Origin: Streptomyces sp. R302
GTDB lineage: Bacteria; Actinomycetota; Actinomycetes; Streptomycetales; Streptomycetaceae
Direction: 5' to 3'
DNA: 64,000 bases
NCBI RefSeq assembly: GCF_012927245.1
Contig: NZ_JABBGE010000001.1
Coordinates: 1,145,513-1,209,512 of the forward strand
Every line of letters begins with the position of its first letter. The first letter of the stretch is position 1. Shown here in pieces: positions 63,925-64,000 of this stretch. Position numbers and translations under genes: made by a program. Below the pieces are notes generated by a model, which saw only the letters and a program-made list of their open reading frames with translations, did not search any database and had not been told where the DNA came from.

Positions 63925-64000
63925 CCCGAGGCGTATCCGGAGGCGTAAGCGGAATGAAATCCGCGGGGGCGGTGTTGCGGAGAGGACAGCCCGCCCCCCC

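Overview
The window is chromosomal DNA of a Streptomyces or very close relative. The base composition is very GC-rich, with G or C at nearly every third codon position and many GTG starts. The gene content is a Streptomyces core: WhiA, RbpA, the pgl-opcA-zwf-tal-tkt cassette, SpoIIE-type phosphatases and a suf operon led by SufR. No plasmid, phage, CRISPR, rRNA or tRNA feature was seen.

Layout. 0-3 kb: end of rapZ, then yvcK/glmR and whiA in overlapping array. 3-6 kb: a large secreted zinc carboxypeptidase. 6-14 kb: glycolytic genes gap, pgk, tpiA, then secG, rbpA, pgi and two bacterial-PH-domain membrane proteins. 14-20.6 kb, minus strand: pentose-phosphate operon tkt, tal, zwf, opcA, pgl. 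21-26.3 kb: haem A synthesis (ctaB, ctaA), a small conserved protein, an amidohydrolase-like protein and an ABC-2 exporter. 26.4-33.2 kb: sufR-sufB-sufD-Rieske-sufC-sufS-sufU-sufT-like operon behind a SufR-type box and an iron-box palindrome. 33-38 kb: a membrane protein divergent from an SMR pump plus TetR pair, then dapD, a small secreted protein, a DapA-superfamily aldolase and an acetyltransferase. 38-44 kb: a monooxygenase-fold protein, a secreted endonuclease/phosphatase-fold enzyme, an acidic conserved protein and a Tat-exported PhoX phosphatase; the two secreted enzymes each have an 11-nt direct-repeat array of PHO-box type upstream. 44-49 kb: GntR with ACC deaminase, TerD, AraC, DUF3052. 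49-52 kb: a repeat-rich spacer, a uronate-dehydrogenase-like enzyme divergent from an unrecognised TIM-barrel-like protein, and a cytosine-deaminase-like enzyme. 53-58 kb: two large PAS/GAF/SpoIIE phosphatases. 58-64 kb: MFS transporter, small membrane protein, penicillin-binding protein, IclR regulator and a 2-oxoglutarate-semialdehyde-dehydrogenase-like enzyme.

How it fits together. The first half is central carbon metabolism, cytochrome oxidase cofactor synthesis and Fe-S assembly; the second half is accessory, with many small regulator/target pairs whose operators can be read directly. The most interesting signal is an 18-bp motif of the form CGTTCAT-N5-TGAACG. It lies just downstream of HrdB-like promoters at 50.3 kb (on both arms of a divergent promoter) and twice at 62.4 kb next to an IclR gene. 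It suggests one regulon joining the uronate-dehydrogenase-like gene, the unknown protein at 50.5 kb and the semialdehyde dehydrogenase, in other words oxidative hexuronate/aldarate use. A second theme is leaderless starts: at eight or more genes a TANNNT element lies 6-8 nt before the start codon with no ribosome-binding site. A third is dispersed palindromic repeats, one of which now encodes the C-terminus of a protein. All functions are assigned by reading motifs; no database search was possible.
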